DNA of 64,000 bases from contig CANJKZ010000264.1 in NCBI GenBank assembly GCA_947471745.1, forward strand, positions 1,332,501 through 1,396,500, written 5' to 3'. Shown here piece by piece: positions 55,107 to 63,999 of the stretch (the stretch's first letter is position 1; every line of letters starts with the position of its first letter). The translations under genes and the position numbers were made by a program. This DNA is from Closterium sp. Naga37s-1 (lineage: Eukaryota; Streptophyta; Zygnematophyceae; Desmidiales; Closteriaceae). The notes under the pieces were generated by a model. The model saw only the letters and a list, made by a program, of their open reading frames with translations, did no database searches and had not been told where the DNA came from.

Positions 55107-56291
55107 TCATAGGCCTAGGTCACAGTCCGTGTGCATGGTGCTGAAAACGTCGACTGGATCAGTGACATGGACAGGGTACAATGGGCACCGCCTCAGGCCC
55201 AGGTTCAGTCCAGGGGCCTTGACAAGGAGGTTGACAACGTGCTCGGTGCGTGTGACTGGGTTCTGCACATTGTCAGGGAACCAGCACTTGGACGATGCCT
55301 GGATCGACTCACGCAGGCAACGGTTCAGGCCCAGTAACAGAACGGCGATGACCTCGCTGCTTGACTTGTACCCGACACCAGCCGCGGCGCCCTGTAAGGG
55401 CGCCGTGGTTGGTGTCGCCATCGTTACAGAACCCGTGGCACTAATGCCGCTCACGGCGCCCCGTAGCCTGCGACCAGAACCAGTCCGGCTACCAGGCAGA
55501 GTAGCCGTACCCGTGTCCTGATCGCTGCCTGTGTCCATGCCAGGGTACAGGTCGTCTTCGTGGTCACGTACCCAGGCGTCCTCGACTGGGTCCAAGGTAT
55601 GGACCGATGATGCACGGGCACCGGCCGGAGGATCCGCAAGGGCTGCGACCTGGGCCTGTAACTGTGTCAGCTGCGAGGCCATGTCATCGATCTTCGAATC
55701 CATGAGCTCCAGCCTCCTGTTCATGGTGTCAACGGTCATGACCAGGTGCTTGATCAATGGACCAAGGCCGACTGGCAGATCAGCCGTTGCCATGGTCTGG
55801 GCCCCATATGACATTGCCCGTGAACCACTGGACGTTGACTGATGCTGCAACGGTGGCTGTGACTGTGCCTGCGACTCTGATCCAAGCCCATGTCCGTGCC
55901 CAGGTCCGTGTCCATGACTAGGCCTAGGTCCTGATCCGTGCCCGAGTCCTGGTCCGAGTCCTTGTCCTGGTCCTTGTCCTGGTCCTGGCTCGGGTCCTAG
56001 TCCAAGCTCAGGTCCTAGCTCAGGACCTGGCCCTAGTCCTGGGCCTGGTATGATCTCAGTAAGAGGACCGGCCAATGCACGAGTCCTGGTCCCCGTCAAT
56101 GTGCCGTAGATGGGCCTTGGCAGTGACCTCCGCTGTGACTGGGCCTTGTCATGGGCCCACTCTGAGACTGTTGCAATGGGTGCAGTGATCGAGGTCATGA
56201 TGCAGACAGGGGGCTTGGGCACATGGTCCATGACAGGGCTGCAGCTATCGAACAGTGGCCATGCAACCACGTTGCCGTTTTCAAATGCCAT
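55107..56291 (-). CDS. Viral coiled-coil protein with GP-rich repeat (394 aa)
   Basis: ATG at 56291. An N-terminal segment of about 80 residues is followed by a Pro-Gly-Leu repeat (PGPELGPELGLGPEPGPG) and a Gly-His stretch. Residues about 180-220 form a convincing coiled coil (TMNRRLELMDSKIDDMASQL). The C-terminal 150 residues include a hydrophobic helix (SEVIAVLLLGLNRCLRES). The layout suggests a structural or scaffolding protein. No family recognised. Confidence 0.55.
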   Translation of the reverse strand: MAFENGNVVAWPLFDSCSPVMDHVPKPPVCIMTSITAPIATVSEWAHDKAQSQRRSLPRPIYGTLTGTRTRALAGPLTEIIPGPGLGPGPELGPELGLGPEPGPGQGPGQGLGPGLGHGSGPRPSHGHGPGHGHGLGSESQAQSQPPLQHQSTSSGSRAMSYGAQTMATADLPVGLGPLIKHLVMTVDTMNRRLELMDSKIDDMASQLTQLQAQVAALADPPAGARASSVHTLDPVEDAWVRDHEDDLYPGMDTGSDQDTGTATLPGSRTGSGRRLRGAVSGISATGSVTMATPTTAPLQGAAAGVGYKSSSEVIAVLLLGLNRCLRESIQASSKCWFPDNVQNPVTRTEHVVNLLVKAPGLNLGLRRCPLYPVHVTDPVDVFSTMHTDCDLGL

Positions 56292-56904
56292 TGACGTCGT
56301 TCAGCAGTCTCAGTTCAAGTACGTGAACCCCTGGCACGATCCTTGGACCACGTACAGGCCACGGCGGCTGTATCTTGCCCTCTGACTGTGACGGTTGCAA
56401 ATAGGCACAGAGACTCTGGGACAATGGCCTTGGAGTCGGTGTCTGTGCCTCGGTCGTCAGTCCTGCGCTGGACCTGTAACCAGTCTCGGATCTCCAGGCA
56501 ATAGCCTCAGCCAACCAGTCAGGTGCCCGTGCCAAGCCTGCGATCCTTACGACCGTGCCCCAGAGCGCAGCACAGGCGTCGTCATCGAACCTGGGCCAGT
56601 GCACGTTCGAGGGCCTGAACGTGTAGCCCCTGGAACTGAGCATGACCAGGACAATGTCACAGCGCGTGGTCCCAGGCGGTGGCACTGGCAGATGCCCCCA
56701 CTTGTCCTGCAGGGCCGAGTCCAGCCACGTGAGCCAGTACACCGGCCGTGCCAACAGGCCGGCTAGCACGTGATCAGAGGCCACCAGTCCATGCGTGTCC
56801 TGAACGTGTCCCGTCGTACTCTGGTCAAGTATCAGTCGTGGTCCGCCCACCAGATCGAGCAGTTCCACAGCCCGTGTCCTGTGCACGGGTCCAATGAGGC
56901 TCAT
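56281..56904 (-). CDS. Viral protein of unknown function (about 207 aa)
   Basis: The first ATG in frame is at 56904 (MSLIGPVHRTRAVELLDLVG); the frame extends to 56994 without ATG. Its 3' end overlaps the start of the 394-aa gene by 11 bases, typical of compact viral gene clusters on one strand. A Trp-rich central region (YWLTWLDSALQDKWG) and a Pro/Gln-rich tail are seen. No family recognised. Confidence 0.5.
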   Translation of the reverse strand: MSLIGPVHRTRAVELLDLVGGPRLILDQSTTGHVQDTHGLVASDHVLAGLLARPVYWLTWLDSALQDKWGHLPVPPPGTTRCDIVLVMLSSRGYTFRPSNVHWPRFDDDACAALWGTVVRIAGLARAPDWLAEAIAWRSETGYRSSAGLTTEAQTPTPRPLSQSLCAYLQPSQSEGKIQPPWPVRGPRIVPGVHVLELRLLNDVNGI

Positions 56905-57373
56905 GGCTACGAGTCCTAGGCAAGTGAACTGACAATGACCCTGACTGTTATTGCAATGGCTCGTAGTACTGGTCTTCGACTTGGACGACGGCAACTGTCC
57001 CTGACTCGGCCGTTGTCTGAGTCCGATGGCTACGTGACAGTGTCTATGGCCTAGTCCAGGGCTATGTCAATGACTAGGCCCATGATCATGTCAATGCCCA
57101 AGTCCATGACAATGACCTGATCACAGTCAACTGGCATGGTCCATGACTACGACACTGACATGGCCATGGTCGTAGGCACAGTCATTGACAATGGCTTGGT
57201 CTGAGTCATCGCCCTTGACCCATGACAAAGGCTAGGCCTTGACCTATGACAACGACTGGGCCCTGACTCGGACATTGACTGGGCCTTTGTCATTGTACTA
57301 TCGTGCTGTTGCAACAGTCTGATGACAGTGACAGGGACTGATTTTGAACCAGTCCAGTTGTCATTGCACGTGG
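56905..57373. other. Longest intergenic stretch of the island
   Basis: About 470 bp without a supported gene. Recurrent short phrases such as CATGACAATGAC, CCCAAGTCCATGAC and TTGACCCATGACAA give a loose repeat around TGAC and CATGAC. This is a candidate for a regulatory or replication-related region; nothing firmer can be said. Confidence 0.4.
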
Positions 57374-58909
57374 TCACAGTTCGAGTACACCTGCAGGGAC
57401 AGGGTCTGAGTCCTGACCGCTGTCCTGGTTCAGGTACGCTGTCACGACACGGGCCACGTTGGCAGGAGTACTGATGGCCAGTCCTGGATTCAGGATCGAG
57501 AACAGTACAAGGGCATCGGCAAGACAGCACCTGCAGCAGAGACCTGTGCGCTGGTGCCTGAGAGCCCTGATGTAGCCATTGACAACGGCCTGGTGACGTG
57601 GTGTGCGATACATGCCAGGCCTCGACGACTGGAACATGACTGAGGGCTGACGTCCAGTGTCCGATGGCAGTAGCACCAGTGACGTGTACCAGGCACCAGG
57701 ATTCGAATCGGACTCAAGCATCGGTAGCATAGCAACGCACGAGGACCAAGCCCCTGTGACGACGGCGTGATCGTCCTCGTACGGCAGTCCCAGTACGTGC
57801 AGACTTGGCCCTGTCATCTGCAAGGTCATGGCCAAGGACGTGAGCCTTATCCTCGCATCAAGGTACATGGCCTGGTCATCAGGTGCAGACAGCTTGTACC
57901 AGAACACGCAGCACATGTCAGTCGACGTCCCATGCTCCTGCAACAGGTCATAGCACGTCTTGGCATCGGTCCTGATCAGGGTGCAGATACTGGACAGGTG
58001 ATCGATGCCAGGGAACTCAGGCCACGACTCCAGGTCAACAGTCAACCGCACCTTCAGTCCCAGTCGAGTCATGCACAGGACCAAGGCACGTAGCACAAGT
58101 GACGCGACCCTGCTGATTGGCACTGACAGGACCAAGTGCACAGGGGACTTGGCAATGAATGCGTTGACACAGGCCACAGTGCAATTGAGCAGGATCGGGA
58201 CCAGTGCAGGACATGTCATCGACTGGGCCAGCTCACGAGGCACCTGTGACTTGCCAGCTGCCAGGTTCAAGCCACCCGTGAACACAGGCGACAGGGGACT
58301 GGCACGTGGATCAAATGCCGAGTGACTGACATCGCACAGGTTCCAATGGTCACAGGCCCTGAGCTGGAGCAGACTCTCGTGCATGGGCTGTAGCAACTGG
58401 TCCATGTCAGACGGAGCCAGGTAGATGCCGATCAGTACACAGGCATCGAGCATCAGATCACCTGGCACGTAGAAAGTGCCAGTTGTCGCAGCCATGACTG
58501 TGTTACAGAGCTTGAGCCGGGCCTCCGACGAGGACTTGAGCGGGTCAACTGGCATTGCACGGTCCACGTACGTGACCTGTGGCTGCTCAGCTCTGATACG
58601 AGGGCTGCGATCCGTGACCTGACCTGGCTGTGATGGGTCCAGGACTGCTGCAGGTGTCAACTGTGCATGTTCTGGTGGCTGTTCCAATTGTTCAGATTGC
58701 AATGGACGGTGCCTGTGGACTGTTGCTAGGACATTGCCTATGTCATTGAGCACGGTGCTTGCATGTATCAACAGGCTGGTCGTGCCCTGTGTCAGTTGGA
58801 ACAGGATCCTGCCACCTGTGTCAACGGCCTGTCCTGTGTACCTGAGCATGTTGCTAACAGTTGACAATGCCAGTGTAACGGGCATCAGTAGCACTTGAAC
58901 GAGGGCCAT
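57374..58909 (-). CDS. Viral protein of unknown function (511 aa)
   Basis: I choose ATG 58909 (MALVQVLLMPVTLALS) because the longer frame to 59161 has no good start and would overlap the divergent gene. The N-terminus is a hydrophobic segment of about 20 residues, a possible membrane anchor. The rest is mixed, with a Cys-rich patch near the end (GLCCRCCLADALVLFS). No family recognised. Confidence 0.55.
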   Translation of the reverse strand: MALVQVLLMPVTLALSTVSNMLRYTGQAVDTGGRILFQLTQGTTSLLIHASTVLNDIGNVLATVHRHRPLQSEQLEQPPEHAQLTPAAVLDPSQPGQVTDRSPRIRAEQPQVTYVDRAMPVDPLKSSSEARLKLCNTVMAATTGTFYVPGDLMLDACVLIGIYLAPSDMDQLLQPMHESLLQLRACDHWNLCDVSHSAFDPRASPLSPVFTGGLNLAAGKSQVPRELAQSMTCPALVPILLNCTVACVNAFIAKSPVHLVLSVPISRVASLVLRALVLCMTRLGLKVRLTVDLESWPEFPGIDHLSSICTLIRTDAKTCYDLLQEHGTSTDMCCVFWYKLSAPDDQAMYLDARIRLTSLAMTLQMTGPSLHVLGLPYEDDHAVVTGAWSSCVAMLPMLESDSNPGAWYTSLVLLPSDTGRQPSVMFQSSRPGMYRTPRHQAVVNGYIRALRHQRTGLCCRCCLADALVLFSILNPGLAISTPANVARVVTAYLNQDSGQDSDPVPAGVLEL

Positions 58910-58980
58910 GGCAACAGTCACAAGTACGGGTGGAAGTTGGACTGCAACACGTTGACTGCCTCTACTTGATGCACTGACTG

Positions 58981-59952
58981 ATGCTAGTACGAGCCGGTGA
59001 CATGGCACCCAAGGATTCGCGTACCAGGCAGCAGCCACAGAGGCACGGTCAAAGGCACAGCGGTCAAGTACCAGAGTCACGTCGACCTGAGCTGCAGCAA
59101 CAGGCCATGGTCGTTGACTCATTGGCAAGGGAACGGGCATCGCAGGACGAGCCTGATCCATTGGCAGCGATCGTAGCCCCGTGGATCAGGATGTGTAGCT
59201 GGGGCACGTACGAGCCCTGTGACGAGGGACTTGCGTACTTGCAGGGTCAGGTGGCACTAGGCGTTGCGTGCTCTGATGCAGAGGTCATGGGCTCGTACAG
59301 GAGAATCCTTGAACTGGGAACCTGGCGCCTGGACACGGGCTGTGTCGTAGCCTTATGGTTCCTGCAGCCGTACCTGGCCACGTCATCGATAACGTTGCCA
59401 GAGAACCTTGCCAGACGAGCTGTGGACTGCAAGGCACGGTTACAGGTCCTTGAGCCACCGTCGACGGGTGCTGGTGACTGCAAACTGAACAGGCACAGGG
59501 ACAGGTACCAGGTCATGGGCAGGTACGCATCGATCTGCACCTCGATCGCGTCCACTGGCTGGATCCTCTCAGGCACGGGTACGATGACGTTCTGCAACCT
59601 GTCAGGGTCCACGCTCACGTTCACGATGGCAGTACCAGTGGCTGAGATCATACACTGCACGCCTGGACCTGTGTCGATAGCCGAACTTGCAAGGGTCGCA
59701 AGGCGTAGTCGACTGCCCGTGTCACAGGAGTACAGCGGCCTGTTCATCAGAGCATGCTTGCCCTCGATCACAGGCGGTGGCTCGTTCTACGTTGACTCCT
59801 TGCTCAAGCTCAGGCCAGGAGGACGCCTGCAGTACCAGGGTCATCCGAAGTCCGTTGCCGACTGCTACAGGACGCTGCTGGTACTGTTACGTAACCTGAT
59901 GGCTGATCCGCAGTCACTGGCACGGTTTTCACATGGCTTGGTCCACGTCTGA
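58981..59952 (+). CDS. Possible TBP-like transcription factor (323 aa)
   Basis: ATG at 58981, with a second at 59002. Residues about 220-306 resemble one TATA-binding-protein repeat: VSIAELARVARRSRLP, then EYSGLFIRACLP (position of the FPGLIYRM-type strand), LLKLRPGGRLQYQGHP (position of the IFSSGK…TGAKS strand) and SVADCYRTLLVLLRNL as the last helix. The preceding repeat is weak. Residues 85-155 are helical and might be cyclin-like. Viral TBP homologues occur in several large DNA viruses, and the gene converges on the RPB1-like gene with 15 bp between stops, so a role in transcription is plausible. The identification rests on pattern only. Confidence 0.4.
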   Translation: MLVRAGDMAPKDSRTRQQPQRHGQRHSGQVPESRRPELQQQAMVVDSLARERASQDEPDPLAAIVAPWIRMCSWGTYEPCDEGLAYLQGQVALGVACSDAEVMGSYRRILELGTWRLDTGCVVALWFLQPYLATSSITLPENLARRAVDCKARLQVLEPPSTGAGDCKLNRHRDRYQVMGRYASICTSIASTGWILSGTGTMTFCNLSGSTLTFTMAVPVAEIIHCTPGPVSIAELARVARRSRLPVSQEYSGLFIRACLPSITGGGSFYVDSLLKLRPGGRLQYQGHPKSVADCYRTLLVLLRNLMADPQSLARFSHGLVHV

Positions 59953-59967
59953 TGACCAGGTCGTAGT

Positions 59968-61809
59968 TCAAAACGGAGCAGGACTGAGATCACGAGCACA
60001 GGCTGAGAAGTTGCCGAATACGAATGCTGTGGCAAGATCAGCAATCGGATGTGCTACGACAAACGTCCTGGACTCTGCAGCACGCAATCGTCTGATGGCT
60101 GACAGGTCCTCGTTCAGGCAACAGACAAGCCAGTTGCAGCCCAGCTCTGACAGGACCTTGGAACGCTTGGGCAGTGCCATTGGACTGTTGACACCTGACC
60201 GTGCCAGGGCCATGATCATTGCTGCAAGGGCCACGGTCTCGTGATCGTCACTCTGGGTCTGTTCCTCGTGCAGGACCATGACTGCTGACCTGAGGCATAG
60301 GCACCAGGCCTCGTTCATTGTCAGGCCACGTCCTATGGCCTCGGACACGATCCTGACTGAGCTCGTGGCATAGACCTGGGCCAGTACGTTGTCAGCTGTA
60401 CCAGGTCTCAGGATCCGCATCAAGTGACCGGCATCAGGATCATTGACTATGCACAGGGCTCTGTCCTCACCTGTGATCAGTGACGAGGCCGGGCTCACGG
60501 ACAGTGTCTGTGAACTGCGGTGCTTGGCCTTGTCCAACGACCCCTGCATTGCCTTGGCCGACAACCTGGCCAGGACTCTCATTGCAGGTGAGCCATGATG
60601 CGTGCCCATTGGAACAAGGCCGTTGTCATCCGTCTCAATGGCCTCTGATCCTGGACCGTCCCAACAGGGCACGTGAAGCCCAGTTCTGGTCGACACGAGC
60701 TGTGAACCGAGGTACTTGGACTGCCTCGTGACCATGTAGCCATCAGACACGCTCAGTTGACTGGCAATGACGTTTGACATGGCCGACGAGCACTGTTCCA
60801 CGAATCTGATGGGCTTGTCCTGTGCCATGTAACGGTCCTTGAGCACAGGCCATAGCTCGACCTTGCAACGGCCCAGCCTATGCACAGGATGCGGCCTAGG
60901 ATCCTGTGACAGCGCCTCCAGTGTCATAGTCGAGCTCCTGATGAACGTGCCGTTGACCACGTCCTCCTGTACTATGTCATCGCACCAGTCCATAGCAGCA
61001 CGCACAACTGGCTCAGTGAACTTGCTGTACCTGGCCCTGGATGCTCTGGCACGTATCTCAGCAACAGACGCTGGGTCACTGGTCATGAAAACGTGGACCT
61101 CGTCACCGTCAAAGTCCAGGTGCAACGGGGCACAGAGCTCAGGGTGTACGCCTATGGACCAGTTGTCCCAGGGCATGAGTCTGACAGCTTGTACTGAGTC
61201 CTCGCCCAGTGCAGGACACCTCAGGACGATGGCCCACGACCCTGCCTCAGGACTCGTCTCAGTCAGCTTCGAGCCCAGGCAGCTGTCGGTGCCATCGTCA
61301 TTGTCAGGGCCCACGTCATGCTCAGGTGCCAGGTACCGAATCTTGGACATCCAGACACGGGGCATGAGCAGGACCTCAGGACTTGCCTGCCATGTGACTG
61401 TTGCAACGCCCCTTGCCGATGCTATAGGACGACAGCCTGCGACCTTGTACCTGAGCAAGCCCCTCTTGCCCATGAGCGTTTCCCTGATCCCTGTACCGTA
61501 ACCAGCACGATCACAGCGGCCCTGTAGTGCGGACTCAGTCAGTGTCCCACGCCTGTCCGTGGCATCTGGCTCATCCACCATGCAGTGAGCAGGGACCAGG
61601 ACGTGACCCGTCGGCAGCAGTGACAAGTGACCAGAGCACGCATCATGGACTGGACACGACTTGCCAAGTGTCTCGTGCTGGCCAGGTGGCAGTAATCGTA
61701 GCCTGTCCTGGTCCAATGGCCTGTAGGCAAACGACGTGGGCAGAGGTGCTAGGTCCTTGCGCCCGCCTTGCTTGAACACCCGTACGTTGGCACTCCGCAC
61801 TGGGTCCAT
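59968..61809 (-). CDS. RPB1-like RNA polymerase subunit, compact
   Basis: From ATG 61809, 613 residues; cellular RPB1 is about 1,700. A zinc-like clamp motif CPVHDACSGHLSLL lies near 52-65. LMGKRGLLRYKVAGCRP near 112-130 corresponds to the switch region before FSARTVI. PWDNWSIGVHPELCAPLH leads into DFDGDEVHVF near 232-241, which holds the three catalytic aspartates of the NADFDGDE motif. A later stretch SAKAMQGSLDKAKHRSSQTL may be the funnel region. The jaw, foot and C-terminal domains are absent. The catalytic signature is complete, so this subunit could work with the RPB2-like protein whose truncated gene lies at 46055-47389. The size recalls the reduced beta-prime homologues of some insect large DNA viruses. 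Confidence 0.75.
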   Translation of the reverse strand: MDPVRSANVRVFKQGGRKDLAPLPTSFAYRPLDQDRLRLLPPGQHETLGKSCPVHDACSGHLSLLPTGHVLVPAHCMVDEPDATDRRGTLTESALQGRCDRAGYGTGIRETLMGKRGLLRYKVAGCRPIASARGVATVTWQASPEVLLMPRVWMSKIRYLAPEHDVGPDNDDGTDSCLGSKLTETSPEAGSWAIVLRCPALGEDSVQAVRLMPWDNWSIGVHPELCAPLHLDFDGDEVHVFMTSDPASVAEIRARASRARYSKFTEPVVRAAMDWCDDIVQEDVVNGTFIRSSTMTLEALSQDPRPHPVHRLGRCKVELWPVLKDRYMAQDKPIRFVEQCSSAMSNVIASQLSVSDGYMVTRQSKYLGSQLVSTRTGLHVPCWDGPGSEAIETDDNGLVPMGTHHGSPAMRVLARLSAKAMQGSLDKAKHRSSQTLSVSPASSLITGEDRALCIVNDPDAGHLMRILRPGTADNVLAQVYATSSVRIVSEAIGRGLTMNEAWCLCLRSAVMVLHEEQTQSDDHETVALAAMIMALARSGVNSPMALPKRSKVLSELGCNWLVCCLNEDLSAIRRLRAAESRTFVVAHPIADLATAFVFGNFSACARDLSPAPF

Positions 61810-61856
61810 GATCAAAGTGCTCAGTCAACGCGTTGTCCCTCCCACTAGAGTGCAGG

Positions 61857-62438
61857 ATGGAGTCCGATGACAGGTGCAAGTACTGTGGCAGGTCCAAGGC
61901 CGGAGTCTGGGAAACTGTCCGACTGGGTCCTGACGAGGCACCGGAGCTCGTTCGATGTCAATGCAACTTGGACCGTGTGCCAAGTCAACGACTGCTCCTT
62001 GCCATTGAACGGGTCCAGAAGCATGCCGGTTGCATCCGACTGGTGCCCAAGGACCACGTACTAGACCGTTGTAACACGATCGTAGTCACAGAACCAGTGA
62101 TCGAGTACGAGCTCAGGTTAACAGGGGTCGTGGCTGATGGCATGGTCAGAGTCGCTGAGCTCATGGGCATAAGGACAAGGACCTGGCACGAGTTAGGGTT
62201 CACAAGCACGGTCAGTGAATCAGGCCATAGCACAGGCGCACGTGTCAGGCTCAGAGACGGTGTCAGGCTCGAGGCCAAGTCAACGCTCGTGACATTGGAC
62301 CTGGCCTGGTGCATGACGGCTGCAGCACACGGCTGGGATCCCAGGCCTTGGACTGATCCTGGGCCTGAGGCGGTGCCGGCTCCTGTACTGGTGCAGGGGA
62401 CACGGGCTCTTTGCCCTTGCCAAGGTCCAGGCGCTTGA
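61857..62438 (+). CDS. Viral zinc-binding protein, 3' end fused to repeat
   Basis: ATG at 61857 (MESDDRCKYCGRSK). CKYC near 7-10 and CQC near 35 form a possible zinc ribbon. The remainder is an ordered domain of about 120 residues (TIVVTEPVIEYELRL, DGMVRVAELMGIRTRTW). From 62324 the frame enters the inverted repeat, and the last 38 residues are antisense to the UDG-like gene, so the original C-terminus is probably lost. It is divergent from the RPB1-like gene across 47 bp; a small RNA polymerase-associated zinc protein is a possibility from position only. Confidence 0.5.
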   Translation: MESDDRCKYCGRSKAGVWETVRLGPDEAPELVRCQCNLDRVPSQRLLLAIERVQKHAGCIRLVPKDHVLDRCNTIVVTEPVIEYELRLTGVVADGMVRVAELMGIRTRTWHELGFTSTVSESGHSTGARVRLRDGVRLEAKSTLVTLDLAWCMTAAAHGWDPRPWTDPGPEAVPAPVLVQGTRALCPCQGPGA

Positions 62439-63999
62439 GCTGTGCCTGGACCGTGGACGGTGTCACTGGCTCTGATCCAGTTGGCACGTCCGTTGCCAGG
62501 GCGTAGGGCACTGGCTGGGCATCGTCGGTGCCGCTGACCTCTGACACGGACGCAGCAGGCGACGACTGGACCTGGTCACCTGGCAGTTGCAACGTACTGA
62601 CCGTGTCCAGGGTCACAGGTGCCAGCATCACAGGTCGTGTGCCGCGGACCTCGTCATCGCCCAGTGGAGGGCCAAGGATTGGCCCGGCTGGCCCCTGCAG
62701 CGCCTCGATGGCGCTCCTGTTACCACGGATGGAGTACAGGAAGCCTGTCACAGCACAGGCGAGTGAGTACAGGCTGCTGTTCGTGTTGCTCAGCTCTGTG
62801 ACACAGGCCTCGACAGCATCCCTGTCATCGTCCTCCAGGTCCTTGATTGCTACCAGGAGACGTGCTATGGCAGCCTCAGACTTGTCCCGCAGCTGCCGAC
62901 ACGTGTTCGCTGCCTCCTGTACTAGGCCCATAGCATAGGACCCTGCCTCACCAGCAGGTGGAAGCCGATGACCACGACCTTGGGCCTGTGCTGTGCCTTG
63001 GTCCCTGCCAGCTGCGGAGGATCCAGCGACTGGGGCATTGACATTGCGTGATGCCATGGCTTTGTCAAGGGAGGACTTGGCAACGGCTTTGTCAGAGGAT
63101 GATCTGTGGCAGTTCAAGGATGCTAGTACACGTGCAAGAGTAGGCGGGTCAACGATCGTTGCACGCATCCAAGCTGCAAGTGGTCTCAGCCCATCGACGT
63201 TGCCCATGAGTCTAAGTGCACTGTGCTTGTACAACTGCCACCGTGACAGCTGTCTCAGGACCATTATTCCTGCACCGTTGACATGGTACCTGGTCGCTTG
63301 CAATGGAGCATTGGACGTGGACAGTGGATCGTTGTACGAGCACCGTTCCAGTGGCACGATCGCACTGGCATCGACTGGCCTGCAGGTACGTGAGAGCCAG
63401 GCCGGGTGCCTGAGTCCTGTGACCTGGCATCGTACCGCTGTGCGCTGTGACGAGGTCATGTGTTGCAGGGCTGCGTTCACTGCCTTCCGTGCAGGTGTCC
63501 CGAACGTGTACACTCGGACCGTGTCAGGGTTCATTGCCTGTGAGACGATGAGCATTTGCATCAGCCACTTCGAGAACAATGACTCGAGGGCAACGTTCAC
63601 GCACACGCTGTTGTCCAAGGCCATGCGGCAGTTGACCATGACCACGCCAACGTTCCTCAGTCCGTGAGAGCGCTTGACTAGGTTCTGACACAGTTCCAAG
63701 TCCTCCCAGCCAATGCTCATGCACAGGGCCTGTGACAGGATCTGAGACGAGACCGTCATGCTGGAGTCAGAGGCCACGTATGCGAATGCAGAAGCCAGGG
63801 CCGGCAGCTTATGAGACGGGTACGGTCCCTCGGCCACGACTACGTGCTTCAATGGCAGACAGGCAGGGATCAGGGCCAAGTACGAGAGCGGTGTCATGTC
63901 CACGTCCTGTCCCACGATGCGCTTGACGGACTCGATGAACTCACTCGTGCACTTGACTGCGACCGATGCATGATCAACTGACAACTGTTCCATGACCAC
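62263..63999 (-). pseudogene. Second copy of the UDG-like gene, truncated
   Basis: Inverted, almost identical copy of the gene at 53118-55091, open for 578 codons within the window. Its 5' end runs off the right edge. At 62324 the repeat ends and the frame continues for 21 unrelated codons (PSRVLQPSCTRPGPMSRALT), so the last 80 residues of the complete copy are lost. The glycosylase-like domain itself is intact. Confidence 0.85.

Noticed and set aside
60839..61501. 220-codon frame antisense to the RPB1-like gene
   Set aside because: No family features; the opposite strand carries the catalytic RNA polymerase motif.
62528..63667. Plus-strand frames of 136 and 224 codons inside the right repeat arm, with equivalents in the left arm
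   Set aside because: They are antisense shadows of the UDG-like gene and duplicated only because the gene is duplicated.
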